Assembly: GCA_963824705.1 (NCBI GenBank)
Contig: CAWGQE010000003.1
Coordinates: forward strand, 124,001 to 188,000
Direction of reading: 5' to 3'
Source: VRUE01 sp963824705
Lineage (GTDB): Bacteria > Actinomycetota > Thermoleophilia > Solirubrobacterales > 70-9
DNA length: 64,000 nucleotides
Below are positions 8,613-16,851 of the stretch, piece by piece. The notes under the pieces were generated by a model. It saw only the letters and a program-made list of their open reading frames with translations. It was not told where the DNA came from and ran no database searches. The first letter of the stretch is position 1. Each line of letters starts with the position of its first letter. The position numbers and the translations under genes were made by a program.

Positions 8613-10136
8613 ATGAGCGTCGACGCAGCAGCAACCGAACCGAGCACGAACGCCGCCGAGGACAGGAGCCGCTGGCTGGCGCTCTACGTGCTCTGCGCGG
8701 GCATGCTGATGATCGTTCTCGACATCACGATCGTCAACGTCGCCCTGCCCTCGATCCAGGACGACCTCGGCTTCTCGCAGAGCAACCTCGCCTGGGTCGT
8801 CAACGCCTACCTGGTCCCCTTCGGCGGCCTGCTGCTTCTCGCCGGCCGGCTCGGCGACCTGCTCGGCCAGCGCCGCGTCTTCCTCGTCGGGCTCGTCGTC
8901 TTCACCACCGCGTCGCTGCTCTGCGGAATCTCCCAGACCCAGGAGATGTTGATCGGCGCTCGCTTCATCCAGGGCATCGGCGGCGCGCTGACCTCGGCGG
9001 TGATCCTGGGGATGATCGTGACGATGTTTCCGGAGCCGCGCGAGCAGGCGAAAGCGATCGGCGTCTACGGCTTCGTCGCCTCCGCCGGCGGCACGATCGG
9101 CCTGCTGATCGGCGGCGTGCTGACCGAGGCGATCGCCTGGCACTGGATCTTCTTCATCAACCTGCCGATCGGGATCGCGACCGTCCTGATGACCCGGCGC
9201 CTGGTCGCCGACCGCGAGGGCCTCGGTTTCGGACAGGGCGCCGACATCTTCGGTGGAGTGCTGATCACCGCCGGCCTGATGCTCGGCGTCTACACGATCC
9301 TCGAGGTCTCCGAAAACGGCTGGCTCTCCGCCCAGACGCTGATTCTCGGCGGGATCTCGCTGGCGCTGGAGGCCGCCTTCGTCCTGCGCCAGGCGCGCAT
9401 CGCCAACCCGCTGATGCCGCTGCGACTGTTCCGTTCGCGCAACGTCTCCGGCGCCAACGCGCTGCAGATGCTGCTCGTCGCCGGGATGTTCTCGACCTTC
9501 TTCCTCGGCGCGCTCTACCTGCAGGAGATCCTCGGCTACAACCCGCTCGAAGTCGGCCTCGCCTTCCTGCCGACCACGGTGGTGATGGGCACGCTCTCGC
9601 TCGGCTACTCGGAAAAACTGATCATGCGCTTCGGCCCGCGCAACATGCTGATCCCGGGCATGATCCTCGTCGGCATCGCGCTGCTGCTCTTCGCCCGCAC
9701 CCCGGTCGACGGCAGCTACCTGCCCGACCTGCTGCCGCCGCTGCTCCTCTTCGGCGTCGGCGTGGGGATCTCGTTCCCCTCGCTGATGACGCTGGCGATG
9801 TCCGGGGCGACGCCCGAAGACGCCGGTCTCGCCTCGGGCGTCGTCAACACCAGCGCCCAGGTCGGCGGCGCGATCGGCCTCGCGGTCCTCGCCACGCTGG
9901 CAGCCGGGCGCACCGACAACCTGCTCGCCGAGGGCGCCTCGCATGCCGCGGCGCTCAACTCGGGCTTCCACCTCGCCTACGTGGTCGCTGCCGGCCTGGT
10001 CGCTGGCGCACTCGCGATCGCCGTCTTCGTCCTGCGCTCCGAACCGATGCCCGACATGGCGGCGATGCACGGCGAACAGCCGGTCGGCGAAGAGGAGCAA
10101 AGTGGCGCTCGTGAGCCCGCTTACTCAGAGGGTTAG
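8613..10136 (+). CDS. MFS exporter, DHA2 (14-TM) drug:proton antiporter family
   Basis: The 507-residue integral membrane protein begins its first helix at about residue 23, with the DHA2 motif LDITIVNVALPSIQDDL. It has motif A (GRLGDLLGQRR) after helix 2 and the antiporter motif C region (GFVASAGGTIGLLIGG). Length and 14 predicted helices fit the EmrB/QacA type that expels hydrophobic drugs in exchange for protons. AAGGAGG stands eight bases before ATG. Divergence from the HxlR gene suggests ligand-induced expression. The substrate is unknown. Confidence 0.88.
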   Translation: MSVDAAATEPSTNAAEDRSRWLALYVLCAGMLMIVLDITIVNVALPSIQDDLGFSQSNLAWVVNAYLVPFGGLLLLAGRLGDLLGQRRVFLVGLVVFTTASLLCGISQTQEMLIGARFIQGIGGALTSAVILGMIVTMFPEPREQAKAIGVYGFVASAGGTIGLLIGGVLTEAIAWHWIFFINLPIGIATVLMTRRLVADREGLGFGQGADIFGGVLITAGLMLGVYTILEVSENGWLSAQTLILGGISLALEAAFVLRQARIANPLMPLRLFRSRNVSGANALQMLLVAGMFSTFFLGALYLQEILGYNPLEVGLAFLPTTVVMGTLSLGYSEKLIMRFGPRNMLIPGMILVGIALLLFARTPVDGSYLPDLLPPLLLFGVGVGISFPSLMTLAMSGATPEDAGLASGVVNTSAQVGGAIGLAVLATLAAGRTDNLLAEGASHAAALNSGFHLAYVVAAGLVAGALAIAVFVLRSEPMPDMAAMHGEQPVGEEEQSGAREPAYSEG

Positions 10137-10147
10137 AACTTGAAATC

Positions 10148-10198
10148 GGACGAGCTTCACGTTTGACCCCTGTGAGGGGCATAACGTGAAGCTCGTCC
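10148..10198. repeat. Perfect 16-bp inverted repeat with nested stem
   Basis: GGACGAGCTTCACGTT (10148-10163) is exactly repeated in inverse at 10183-10198; the 19-nt loop contains a second small stem (CCCC-TGTGA-GGGG). It starts 11 bases after the exporter stop and ends just before the AAAGGAGG of the next gene. No U-tract follows, so it may be an mRNA-stabilising or attenuating hairpin as well as a terminator. Confidence 0.7.
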
Positions 10199-10214
10199 CG
10201 TCAAAGGAGGAGAT

Positions 10215-10580
10215 ATGGGACAGCCAGTCGTGCATTTCGAGGTCATCGGTAAGGACGGGGAGAAGCTGCAGAGCTACTACTCGGAGCTGTTTGGGTGGGA
10301 CGTCGACTCCGGCAACGAGATGAAGTACGGGATCGTCAAAGGCGAGGACAACCCTTCGAGCATGGGCAGCATCGGCGGCGGCATCGCCACCGGCCCCGAT
10401 GGCTACGAGGGCCACGTCACCTTCTACATCGCCGTCCCCGACGTCGAGGCGGCGCTGCAGAAGGCCGAGAGCCTCGGCGGCACCCGGGTGATGGGGCCGG
10501 AGACGATCATGGGCGAAATGGTGCTCGGTCAGCTCAAGGACCCGGAGGGCAACATGATCGGCCTCGTCCAGGGCTCCTAG
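10215..10580 (+). CDS. VOC (glyoxalase/bleomycin-resistance fold) protein
   Basis: This 121-residue single-domain protein begins MGQPVVHFEVIGKDGEKL and has the two beta-alpha-beta-beta-beta units of the vicinal oxygen chelate fold: YYSELFGWDV in the first half and VTFYIAVPDVEAALQKAESL then DPEGNMIGLVQ in the second. Such PF00903-type proteins are metal-dependent isomerases, dioxygenases or antibiotic-binding proteins; this one cannot be assigned further. It has a strong AAAGGAGGAGAT ribosome site. It converges on the ABC exporter operon six bases away. Confidence 0.85.
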   Translation: MGQPVVHFEVIGKDGEKLQSYYSELFGWDVDSGNEMKYGIVKGEDNPSSMGSIGGGIATGPDGYEGHVTFYIAVPDVEAALQKAESLGGTRVMGPETIMGEMVLGQLKDPEGNMIGLVQGS

Positions 10581-10586
10581 GGGGGC

Positions 10587-11351
10587 TCAGCCGGCGGCTT
10601 CGGCGCGGCGCAGGCCGCCGCGTGCCCAGAGGCCGAAGGCGAGCGGCAGGGCGATGGCCAGGCCGAAGGCGAGCGCGACCACGGTCGGATCGCCGGAGAT
10701 GAAGCCGCGCCCTGCCTCGAGCAGGGCGGTCACCGGGTTGACCGAGGCGACCGCGTGGATCCAGCCGCTGAGCAGGCTCAGCGGCACGTAGACGGGGGCG
10801 AGGAAGAGGACGAGGAAGGTGGGGAACTGCATCAGCGGCCCACCCTGGATCGAGCGCACCCGCATCGCCACGCCGGCCGCCCACAGGGTCGCCGACAGGT
10901 TGACCAGGATCGCGAGGCCGTAGAGGCCAAAGATTTCCACTCCGCCGCCGCCGACCTCCATCCCGGCGACCAGCGCCACCGTGGTCAGGATCGTCCAGGT
11001 GATCAGCGCCCGCACCAGTGCAGCCATCGCGTACCCGGCGACGATCCCGCGCCGGTCGGTCGCCGCCAGCAGGTAGCGGCGGGAGAAGCCGGTCTCGAAG
11101 TCGCGGGCGATGCCGAAGCCGGTGAAGACGCCGCCGAAGGCAGCCGACTGGAGCAGGACGAAGACGAACTGGAAGGCGGTGTAGCCGCCTTCGAAGTCGA
11201 AACCGGGTGCGCCGGAGATCGCCGAGAGGCCACCGGCGAAAGCGGTGAAGAAGAAGAGCGGGAAGACGATCCCCGGCACCAGGAAGGCCGGGTTGGTGAG
11301 GAAGTTGTGGATGCTGCGCCAGGCGACGGCGAGGGCGATCTTGCGGGTCAC
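10587..11351 (-). CDS. ABC-2 type exporter permease, DrrB-like (second)
   Basis: The 254-residue protein has six predicted helices and the ABC-2 permease signature region near helix 5 and the C-terminal part (LSGWIHAVASVNPVTALLEA). It is the last gene of a three-gene operon transcribed leftwards (ATPase, permease 1, permease 2), each overlapping the next by GTGA. The start GTG at 11351 is set by that overlap. With the sister permease it probably forms a heterodimeric channel powered by the DrrA-like ATPase. The longer open frame upstream is an artefact of high GC. Confidence 0.85.
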   Translation of the reverse strand: MTRKIALAVAWRSIHNFLTNPAFLVPGIVFPLFFFTAFAGGLSAISGAPGFDFEGGYTAFQFVFVLLQSAAFGGVFTGFGIARDFETGFSRRYLLAATDRRGIVAGYAMAALVRALITWTILTTVALVAGMEVGGGGVEIFGLYGLAILVNLSATLWAAGVAMRVRSIQGGPLMQFPTFLVLFLAPVYVPLSLLSGWIHAVASVNPVTALLEAGRGFISGDPTVVALAFGLAIALPLAFGLWARGGLRRAEAAG

Positions 11352-12127
11352 GTCCTCACCAGCCTCGTCTTCAGGGCGGCCGAGGCGGCGAACATGCCGA
11401 CCGCGAGGATCGCCGCCGCGATCCCGAAGCCGAGCGCCAGGTCGCCCACGTTCCAACCTTCGATCAGCAAGGAGCGAAACGCCTGCAACAGGTAGGAGAT
11501 CGGATTGACGCTGGCGACGGTGTGGAACCAGTCGGTCTGCAGCAGGTTGAGCGGCAGCGCCATCGTCGAGAGGAAGAGGAAGACGAAGAAGACCGGGAAG
11601 AGCCCCTGGACCGCCTCGCCCGAGCCGGTGCGCAGCGCGGCGAAGAGGCCGATCGAGCCGAAGGCGACGGTGATCGAGACCGAGAGGACGACGATCACCA
11701 GGGCGCCGCCGAAGCCGGCGGCGAGTTCGGCCCCGGCGATCAACCCGACCGAGAGGTAGACCCCGGCTTGGACGAGGCCGAGGACGACGGCGCCGGCGAG
11801 CAGGCCGCTGAGCAGCGCCACGCCGCGCAACGGCGTCAGCGCCAAGCGATTGAGGAAGCCGGTCTCGATGTCGCGGGCGAGGTCGGTGCCGGCGTTCATC
11901 ACCGAGAACAGCGCCCCCTGCATGAACGGCACGGCGAGGGCGAAGGTGAGATAGGAGTCGGTTGGGAAGCCGGGCAGATTGGTGGCGCTTTTCAGCCCGC
12001 CCGAATTGACCGCGAGCAGGAAGAGGGGAAAGATCAACGCTGGCACGATCTGCGCCGGCTGGCGCAGGGTGCGCAGCACCGAGCGGCGGGCTAGCTGGCC
12101 GACCTGGGTGCGCAGGCCGCCGCTCAC
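11348..12127 (-). CDS. ABC-2 type exporter permease, DrrB-like (first)
   Basis: The 259-residue integral membrane protein shows the same family landmarks as its downstream sister: the segment ARDIETGFLNRLALTPLRG and the C-terminal QTDWFHTVASVNPISYLLQA, which pairs with WIHAVASVNPVTALLEA in the second permease. The two are therefore an ancient tandem duplication. The GTG start at 12127 overlaps the stop of the ATPase gene (GTGA). Role: transmembrane half of an exporter for drugs or lipids. No accessory substrate-binding protein is nearby, as expected for exporters. Confidence 0.85.
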   Translation of the reverse strand: MSGGLRTQVGQLARRSVLRTLRQPAQIVPALIFPLFLLAVNSGGLKSATNLPGFPTDSYLTFALAVPFMQGALFSVMNAGTDLARDIETGFLNRLALTPLRGVALLSGLLAGAVVLGLVQAGVYLSVGLIAGAELAAGFGGALVIVVLSVSITVAFGSIGLFAALRTGSGEAVQGLFPVFFVFLFLSTMALPLNLLQTDWFHTVASVNPISYLLQAFRSLLIEGWNVGDLALGFGIAAAILAVGMFAASAALKTRLVRT

Positions 12128-13140
12128 GTCCGCACCGCCTCCATTTCCTCGCTGTCGGCCTCGCTCGCCTCGTCGCCGGCGCCCTCCAGCGAGCGGCCGG
12201 TCTTGGCGAGGAAGACGTCGTCGAGCGAGGGTGCGTGCAGCTGCAGCTGCTCGATCGCGATTCCCTCGGCATCGAGGGCGCGGACGACGTCGGCGAGCTG
12301 CGACTCGCCGCCCGCGAGCAGGACGGAGGCGCCGCCGCGGTGCGTGGCGCCGCACCTCTCGCCGAACGGCTGCAGCGCCCGCTGCACCCGCTCCTGGTCG
12401 GCAGGGTCGCGGGGGACCGCCTCGACCGTCGGCCGGCCGATTTCCGCCTTTAGCTCGGCCGGCGTGCCCTCGGCGACGATGTGCCCGTGGTCGATGATCC
12501 CGACCCGGTTGGCGAGCGCATCGGCCTCCTCGAGGTACTGCGTGGTGAGGAAGACGGTGACGCCGTCCTCGGAGGCGAGCCCCGCCACCTCGTCCCAGAG
12601 CGCGGTGCGGCTCTGGATGTCGAGGCCAGTGGTCGGCTCGTCGAGGAAGAGGATCCGCGGCCGGTGCACCAGCGCCAGCGCCAGGTCGAGCCGCCTTTTC
12701 ATCCCGCCGGAGTAGCCGCCGACTTTGCGGTCGGCCGCCTCGGAGAGGCCGACGCGGGCGAGCAGCTCGCGCCCTCGCTCGACCCGCTCGGCCTTGGCCA
12801 GGCCGTGCAGCGCCGTCTGCAGGCGCATGTGCTCGCTGCCGGTCAGCAGCGGGTCGAGCGCCGCCTCCTGCAGGGCGGCGCCGATCGCGCCGCGCACCTT
12901 TGGGCCTTCGCTGGCGATGTCGAAGCCGGCGACGCGTGCCGTTCCGGCGGTCGGCGGCAGCAGCGTCGTCAGCATCAAGACGGTGGTCGACTTGCCGGCG
13001 CCGTTGGGGCCGAGGAAGCCGTAGATCTCACCGGGCGCGACGCGCAGATCGATCCCGTCGACGGCCCGCGGCCCGTTCTTGAACTCGCGGACCAGCTCTT
13101 CGACTTCTATCCCGGCCTGTTCTCCGACGTCTGCGCTCAT
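12124..13140 (-). CDS. ABC exporter ATPase, DrrA-like
   Basis: The 338-residue protein has Walker A GPNGAGKST, signature YSGGMKRRLDLALAL, Walker B RILFLDEPTTGLD and H-loop TTQYLEEADALA, all intact. A roughly 100-residue C-terminal extension matches the DrrA-type regulatory domain of daunorubicin-like exporters. It leads the operon with two ABC-2 permeases. A 27-bp palindrome lies 26 bases upstream of its ATG, between it and the divergent MarR gene, so the operon is probably repressed by that regulator and induced by the exported compound. Confidence 0.92.
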   Translation of the reverse strand: MSADVGEQAGIEVEELVREFKNGPRAVDGIDLRVAPGEIYGFLGPNGAGKSTTVLMLTTLLPPTAGTARVAGFDIASEGPKVRGAIGAALQEAALDPLLTGSEHMRLQTALHGLAKAERVERGRELLARVGLSEAADRKVGGYSGGMKRRLDLALALVHRPRILFLDEPTTGLDIQSRTALWDEVAGLASEDGVTVFLTTQYLEEADALANRVGIIDHGHIVAEGTPAELKAEIGRPTVEAVPRDPADQERVQRALQPFGERCGATHRGGASVLLAGGESQLADVVRALDAEGIAIEQLQLHAPSLDDVFLAKTGRSLEGAGDEASEADSEEMEAVRT

Positions 13141-13165
13141 CTCACTCCAGCCTTTGTGCGTTGCG

Positions 13166-13192
13166 GGTAAAGCTCAATAGTTGAGGTTTACC
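13166..13192. promoter_or_regulatory. 27-bp near-perfect palindrome, probable MarR operator
   Basis: Arms GGTAAAGCTCAA (13166-13177) and TTGAGGTTTACC (13181-13192) match as inverted repeats at 11 of 12 positions around TAG. It lies centrally in the 77-bp region between the ABC operon and the divergent MarR gene, the usual place for a MarR site controlling both. Confidence 0.7.
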
Positions 13193-13217
13193 ATGATTAG
13201 GATTAGCATGCATTCCG

Positions 13218-13664
13218 ATGGGTGAGGCGAAGGCAAAGAACGGGCGCGGGCCGGGGGCAAAGGACCCCGCCGCTGAGGCGTGGAGTCTGCTCACCGGACT
13301 CGTATACCCGCCTCCGTTCCTCCCTATCGTGCGCGAGCTCGGTCTCCGGCCGGCCTCCTTCGGTGCGGTTCGCGCACTCGAGGAGCCGCGGACGATGGGT
13401 GAAGTCGCCGACGTGTTGCACTGCGACCGCTCCAACGTCACCGGCATCGTCGACAGTCTCGAAGAGCGTGGCCTAGCCCGCCGCACCCCCTCCGAGGGCG
13501 ACCGCAGGGTGAAGCTGATCGAGCTGACCGCCGACGGACGCCGCCTACGCGCGCGCCTGATGCGTGCGGTGGAGAAGCCGCCCCCATGGCTCGACGGCAT
13601 GTCCGCCGCCGACCAGCGAACCCTGCTCGACCTGCTCGGTCGCGCTGCCGCCGGCGACGCTTGA
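13218..13664 (+). CDS. MarR-family transcriptional regulator
   Basis: The 148-residue protein has a winged-helix core with recognition helix region TMGEVADVLHCDRSNVTGIVDSL and wing ARRTPSEGDRRVKLIELTADG, both classical MarR signatures; the D-x-R-x-x-x-x-x-L-T wing is intact. The N-terminal 20 residues are basic and probably disordered. It is divergent from the DrrAB-like exporter, with a 27-bp palindrome between, so a ligand-released repressor of the exporter is the simplest reading. A separate downstream gene starts 50 bases later. Confidence 0.9.
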   Translation: MGEAKAKNGRGPGAKDPAAEAWSLLTGLVYPPPFLPIVRELGLRPASFGAVRALEEPRTMGEVADVLHCDRSNVTGIVDSLEERGLARRTPSEGDRRVKLIELTADGRRLRARLMRAVEKPPPWLDGMSAADQRTLLDLLGRAAAGDA

Positions 13665-13714
13665 GACACACTCGTCTTGACGGTGGCCCGGCGCGGCGTA
13701 GTGTGAGCGGCGGG

Positions 13715-15040
13715 ATGGCTCCCGAGACCCGATACGCGCGCAGCGGAGAGGTCGGCATCGCGTATCAGGTGTTTGGCGAGGGTGAGCTGGACCTGGTCCT
13801 CGCCTTCCCCTTCCTCTCCCACCTCGACCTGATCTGGGAGAACCCACTGCTCTCCCATTTCCTACGCCGCCTCGGCTCATTCGCGCGCGTGATCGTCTTC
13901 GACCGCCGCGGCGTCGGTCTCTCCGACCCCGTGCCGTGCCCGGCGACGCTCGAGGAGCGGATGGACGACGTGCGCGCCGTGATGGACGCCGCCGGTTCGG
14001 AGCGCGCCGCGCTGCTCGGCATGTCCGAGGGGGCGACGATGTGCATGCTCTTCGCCGCCACCTACCCCGAGCGCACTTCGGCCCTTGTGCTTTGGGGGGC
14101 GATGGCGCGCTCGACCGCTGACGCCGACTATCCCTGGGCGCCGCCGCGCGAGGCGGTGCAGGAAGCCCAGGACGAGCTGATCGGGCCGATGTGGGGACGG
14201 GGGACGACGATCGAGATCTTCTCGCCGAGCATGGCCGCCGACCCTCGCGCGCGCGAGTTCCAGGCCCGCGTCGAGCGTCAGGCGGCAAGCCCGATGCGGG
14301 TCCAGCAGCTGCTCGAGATGTTCCTCGACACCGATGTACGCGGCGCCCTGCCGCTGATCCAGGCGCCCACCCTGGTCCTGCACCGCCGTCACGACCAAGC
14401 GGTCAACTACCGCGCCGGGCGCTGGCTTGCAGAGCAGATCGGGGCTAGCTCCTATACCGAGCTGGAGGGCAAGGACCACTTCCCCTGGGTGGGTGACAGC
14501 GACGCGGCTCTGGCGGCGATCGAGGAGTTCCTCACCGGGGTTCGCCCGGCACCGGTTTCCGAGCGGGTGCTGGCCACGGTCCTGTTCACCGACATCGTCG
14601 ACTCGACCCGGCTCGCCGCGAAGATGGGCGACCGCCGCTGGCGCGGGCTGCTCGAGCAGCACCAGCAGTTGGTCCGTGACCGGCTCGGCCAACACGGCGG
14701 CCGCGAGATCAAGACGACTGGGGACGGCTTCCTCGCGGTCTTCGACGGTCCCAGCCGCGCTGCCCAGTGCGCGCGGTCGATCGCCGACGAGATGCCCGAG
14801 CTGGGAATCGAGGTGCGGGCCGGGCTGCACACCGGGGAGGTCGAGCTGATCGGCGACGACGTCGGCGGGATCGCCGTCCACGTCGCGGCGCGGATCGCGG
14901 CCCTGGCCGGGGCCCGCGCGGTCTTCGCTTCGCGCACGGTGCGCGACCTCGCCGTCGGCTCCGGCGTCGAGTTCGAGCCCGCCGGCCGCCACGCCCTCAA
15001 GGGCGTCCCCGACGAGTGGGACCTCTACAGCGTCGTCTGA
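13715..15040 (+). CDS. Alpha/beta-hydrolase fused to class III adenylate cyclase
   Basis: The protein is 441 residues from the ATG at 13715; the 43 upstream codons are Arg-rich and non-native. Residues 1-270 form an alpha/beta-hydrolase with nucleophile elbow GMSEG and a C-terminal His (GKDHFPWVGD). Residues 285-441 form a class III cyclase catalytic domain: metal-binding LFTDIVDST, substrate region KTTGDGFLAVF, and DDVGGIAVHVAARI near the transition-state residues. Such fusions occur in actinobacteria (mycobacterial homologues exist) and are thought to let a small hydrophobic ligand modulate cyclic nucleotide output; here that is inference. Its 3' end overlaps the convergent neighbour by 16 bases. 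Confidence 0.88.
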   Translation: MAPETRYARSGEVGIAYQVFGEGELDLVLAFPFLSHLDLIWENPLLSHFLRRLGSFARVIVFDRRGVGLSDPVPCPATLEERMDDVRAVMDAAGSERAALLGMSEGATMCMLFAATYPERTSALVLWGAMARSTADADYPWAPPREAVQEAQDELIGPMWGRGTTIEIFSPSMAADPRAREFQARVERQAASPMRVQQLLEMFLDTDVRGALPLIQAPTLVLHRRHDQAVNYRAGRWLAEQIGASSYTELEGKDHFPWVGDSDAALAAIEEFLTGVRPAPVSERVLATVLFTDIVDSTRLAAKMGDRRWRGLLEQHQQLVRDRLGQHGGREIKTTGDGFLAVFDGPSRAAQCARSIADEMPELGIEVRAGLHTGEVELIGDDVGGIAVHVAARIAALAGARAVFASRTVRDLAVGSGVEFEPAGRHALKGVPDEWDLYSVV

Positions 15041-15468
15041 CGCGGCGCCCCGACCGCCCAGATCGCGATCGGCGGCGGGATCAGCAGGAAGGCGAGCGAG
15101 GAGAGCTCGGCGATCGCGTCGGCGGTGTCGAAGTTGTCGAGGTGGGTGGCGTGGAAGCCGAGGTGGAGGGCGGCGGCGAGCAGCCAGGCCGAGCAGACGG
15201 CGCGGACGAGGGTCGGTTGCAGCGTCCAGGCCGCCCAGGCGAAGAGGACGGTGAAACCGAGGTAGAGGCCGCCGACGTCGGTGACCAGGTGCTCGTTGTA
15301 AGGGGGGATGCGGTCGACCCAGTGGGCGAGGAAGGGGAAGTCGTTGTAGAAGGCGTGCGGCGCGAGCGCCGCGGGGATGCCGACAGAGGCGGCGGAGAGA
15401 ACGAGGATCGCCAGCGCGACCCGCGCGCCGCTGGCCGAGCGCATGTCGGTGGGGGGGCCGTCAGGCAT
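15025..15468 (-). CDS. Four-TM membrane protein of unknown function
   Basis: The 147-residue protein has four hydrophobic segments: ALAILVLSAASVGIPAAL, a central GGLYLGFTVLFAWAAWTL, VRAVCSAWLLAAALHLGFHA and the C-terminal SLAFLLIPPPIAIWAVGA. A conserved-looking HLGFHATHLDNFDTAD stretch lies in a loop. Its start overlaps the stop of the upstream NmrA-like gene by 8 bases, so they are co-translated. The topology resembles small DoxX-like or DUF4345-like membrane proteins, but I cannot assign it. Confidence 0.7.
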   Translation of the reverse strand: MPDGPPTDMRSASGARVALAILVLSAASVGIPAALAPHAFYNDFPFLAHWVDRIPPYNEHLVTDVGGLYLGFTVLFAWAAWTLQPTLVRAVCSAWLLAAALHLGFHATHLDNFDTADAIAELSSLAFLLIPPPIAIWAVGAPRQTTL

Positions 15469-16219
15469 CGGCGAGCCACTGCTCGAAGGTGCGGCTGTCG
15501 GTCGCCGCGTCCGGGTTGCAGAGTGCGCCTTCGCGCAGCGGGCGACCGATCGGGCCGATCATCGGGAACCGCAGCGGAAGCGCCCTGTGGCCCGCCCGCC
15601 GCCAGGCCTTGGCCAGCTCGGACAGCGTCAGCACCTCGGGCCCGGCGACGTCCGGGAGCCGGCCGGCCGGATCGGCGTGGGCCGCCTGCGCCAGGCGTTG
15701 CGCCACCAGCGGTGGGTCGATCGGCTGGAAGCGGGCGCTGCCAGACCGGACGATCCCGAAACGCGCGTCCTGCCTGAACAGGTGGTCGATCAGGGTGTGG
15801 AACTGGGTTGCGCGCAGCAGGCTCCAGGGAATCGCACCGCCGGCGATCGCGTCCTCCTGCTCGACCTTGACCTTGTAATAGGCCATCGGCACCCGCTCGC
15901 AGCCGACGATCGAGACGCCGACGTAGTGCCGGACGCGGGCCTCTGCTCCGGCGCGCAGCAGCCGCTTCGTGCCCTCGACCAGAACCGGCGCGGCGTTGCG
16001 TGGGCTCGAGCTCGAGGCATCGACGACGACCTCGACGCCGGCGAGCGCGTCCTCCAGGCCCTCGCCCGTGGTCAGGTCGACGCTGCGGTGCGACGCCCCC
16101 TCCGGCAGCTCCCGCGGCGCCCTGCGACTAAGCGCCAGCACCTCATCGCCCCGAGCCGCCAGCTCGACCACCACCAGCTTTCCGAGGACTCCGGTCCCGC
16201 CAACCACCGCAACCTTCAT
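15461..16219 (-). CDS. NAD(P)-binding NmrA/SDR-like protein
   Basis: The 252-residue protein has an N-terminal Rossmann motif (VVGGTGVLGKLVVVELAARG) of the atypical short-chain dehydrogenase type. The second landmark YYKVKVEQE resembles the Y-x-x-x-K catalytic pair, displaced as in NmrA/NAD(P)H-binding families such as YwnB and complex-I-subunit-like sugar epimerases. No signal peptide is present. It heads a two-gene unit with the four-TM protein. It could act as a redox sensor or a reductase of quinone-like substrates; specificity cannot be read from sequence. Confidence 0.8.
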   Translation of the reverse strand: MKVAVVGGTGVLGKLVVVELAARGDEVLALSRRAPRELPEGASHRSVDLTTGEGLEDALAGVEVVVDASSSSPRNAAPVLVEGTKRLLRAGAEARVRHYVGVSIVGCERVPMAYYKVKVEQEDAIAGGAIPWSLLRATQFHTLIDHLFRQDARFGIVRSGSARFQPIDPPLVAQRLAQAAHADPAGRLPDVAGPEVLTLSELAKAWRRAGHRALPLRFPMIGPIGRPLREGALCNPDAATDSRTFEQWLADA

Positions 16220-16229
16220 GGCCGGGAGC

Positions 16230-16817
16230 TTAAGCGAGCTGGGGCTGGCGGAAGAGCTCTGCCGAAGGGATGCCGATCACCTCGCCCTGGAAACGCTTCT
16301 CGCGCCCGTAGACGACCCAGGTGGTGTCGATTTCGCCGATGTCGAGGTCGAGCCGCAGCTCGTCCGCGTGCTCGGTGACGTGCTCCATGTGGGTCAGTCC
16401 CGAGTCGTAGCGGCCGGCGAGCAGCTCTTCGGCGACGATCGGCTTGGAGGCGACGTCGATCACCTCCTCCCACCGCGAGAGGTCGACGTAGCCCTTGGTC
16501 GCCGGCACGATCCCGAGCGAGCGGGGCTTCTCGACCTCCTTGCGGCTGAGCAGGACCAGGTGCTTGGTCGGGTAGATGAAGGTGTCGACCACCCAGACCT
16601 CGGTCCAGTGCTTCTCGGTGATCTCATGCACCTTCGGGTGGGCGCTGCACTGGACGAGGAAGGCGCCGGGAGTCTCGCGCAGCATCTCCAGGCCGACGAA
16701 GAAGTCGACGATCAGCTCGACCCCGTAGTCCTCGATCCCCTGGAACTCCGCGTAGCGCTCCACCGCCCGCTCGTGGCAGGTGCCGGTCGGCCCGAGGGTG
16801 ATGAAGGTGACCGCCAT
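16230..16817 (-). CDS. Prephenate dehydratase-fold protein, BacA-like
   Basis: The 195-residue product opens with VTFITLGPTGTCHERAVERY, close to the TLGPxGTxSE entry motif shared by prephenate dehydratases and the bacilysin enzyme BacA, a prephenate decarboxylase of about 200 residues. A second lobe (IVAEELLAGRYDSGLTHMEH) corresponds to the A-x-x-V-x-x-G-x-x-D-x-A-(L/I) region of the same fold. No ACT domain follows, so allosteric control by phenylalanine is absent, again as in BacA. No other bacilysin-type genes are adjacent. It may act on a prephenate-like acid or only bind an amino acid. Confidence 0.6.
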   Translation of the reverse strand: MAVTFITLGPTGTCHERAVERYAEFQGIEDYGVELIVDFFVGLEMLRETPGAFLVQCSAHPKVHEITEKHWTEVWVVDTFIYPTKHLVLLSRKEVEKPRSLGIVPATKGYVDLSRWEEVIDVASKPIVAEELLAGRYDSGLTHMEHVTEHADELRLDLDIGEIDTTWVVYGREKRFQGEVIGIPSAELFRQPQLA

Positions 16818-16851
16818 CGGCCACCAAGGATACTCAAGTAAAGCTGATTAT

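Noticed and set aside
8553..10100. A 515-codon minus-strand frame
   Set aside because: Antisense of the DHA2 exporter; highly charged, repetitive Asp/Gln/Arg composition and no start context.
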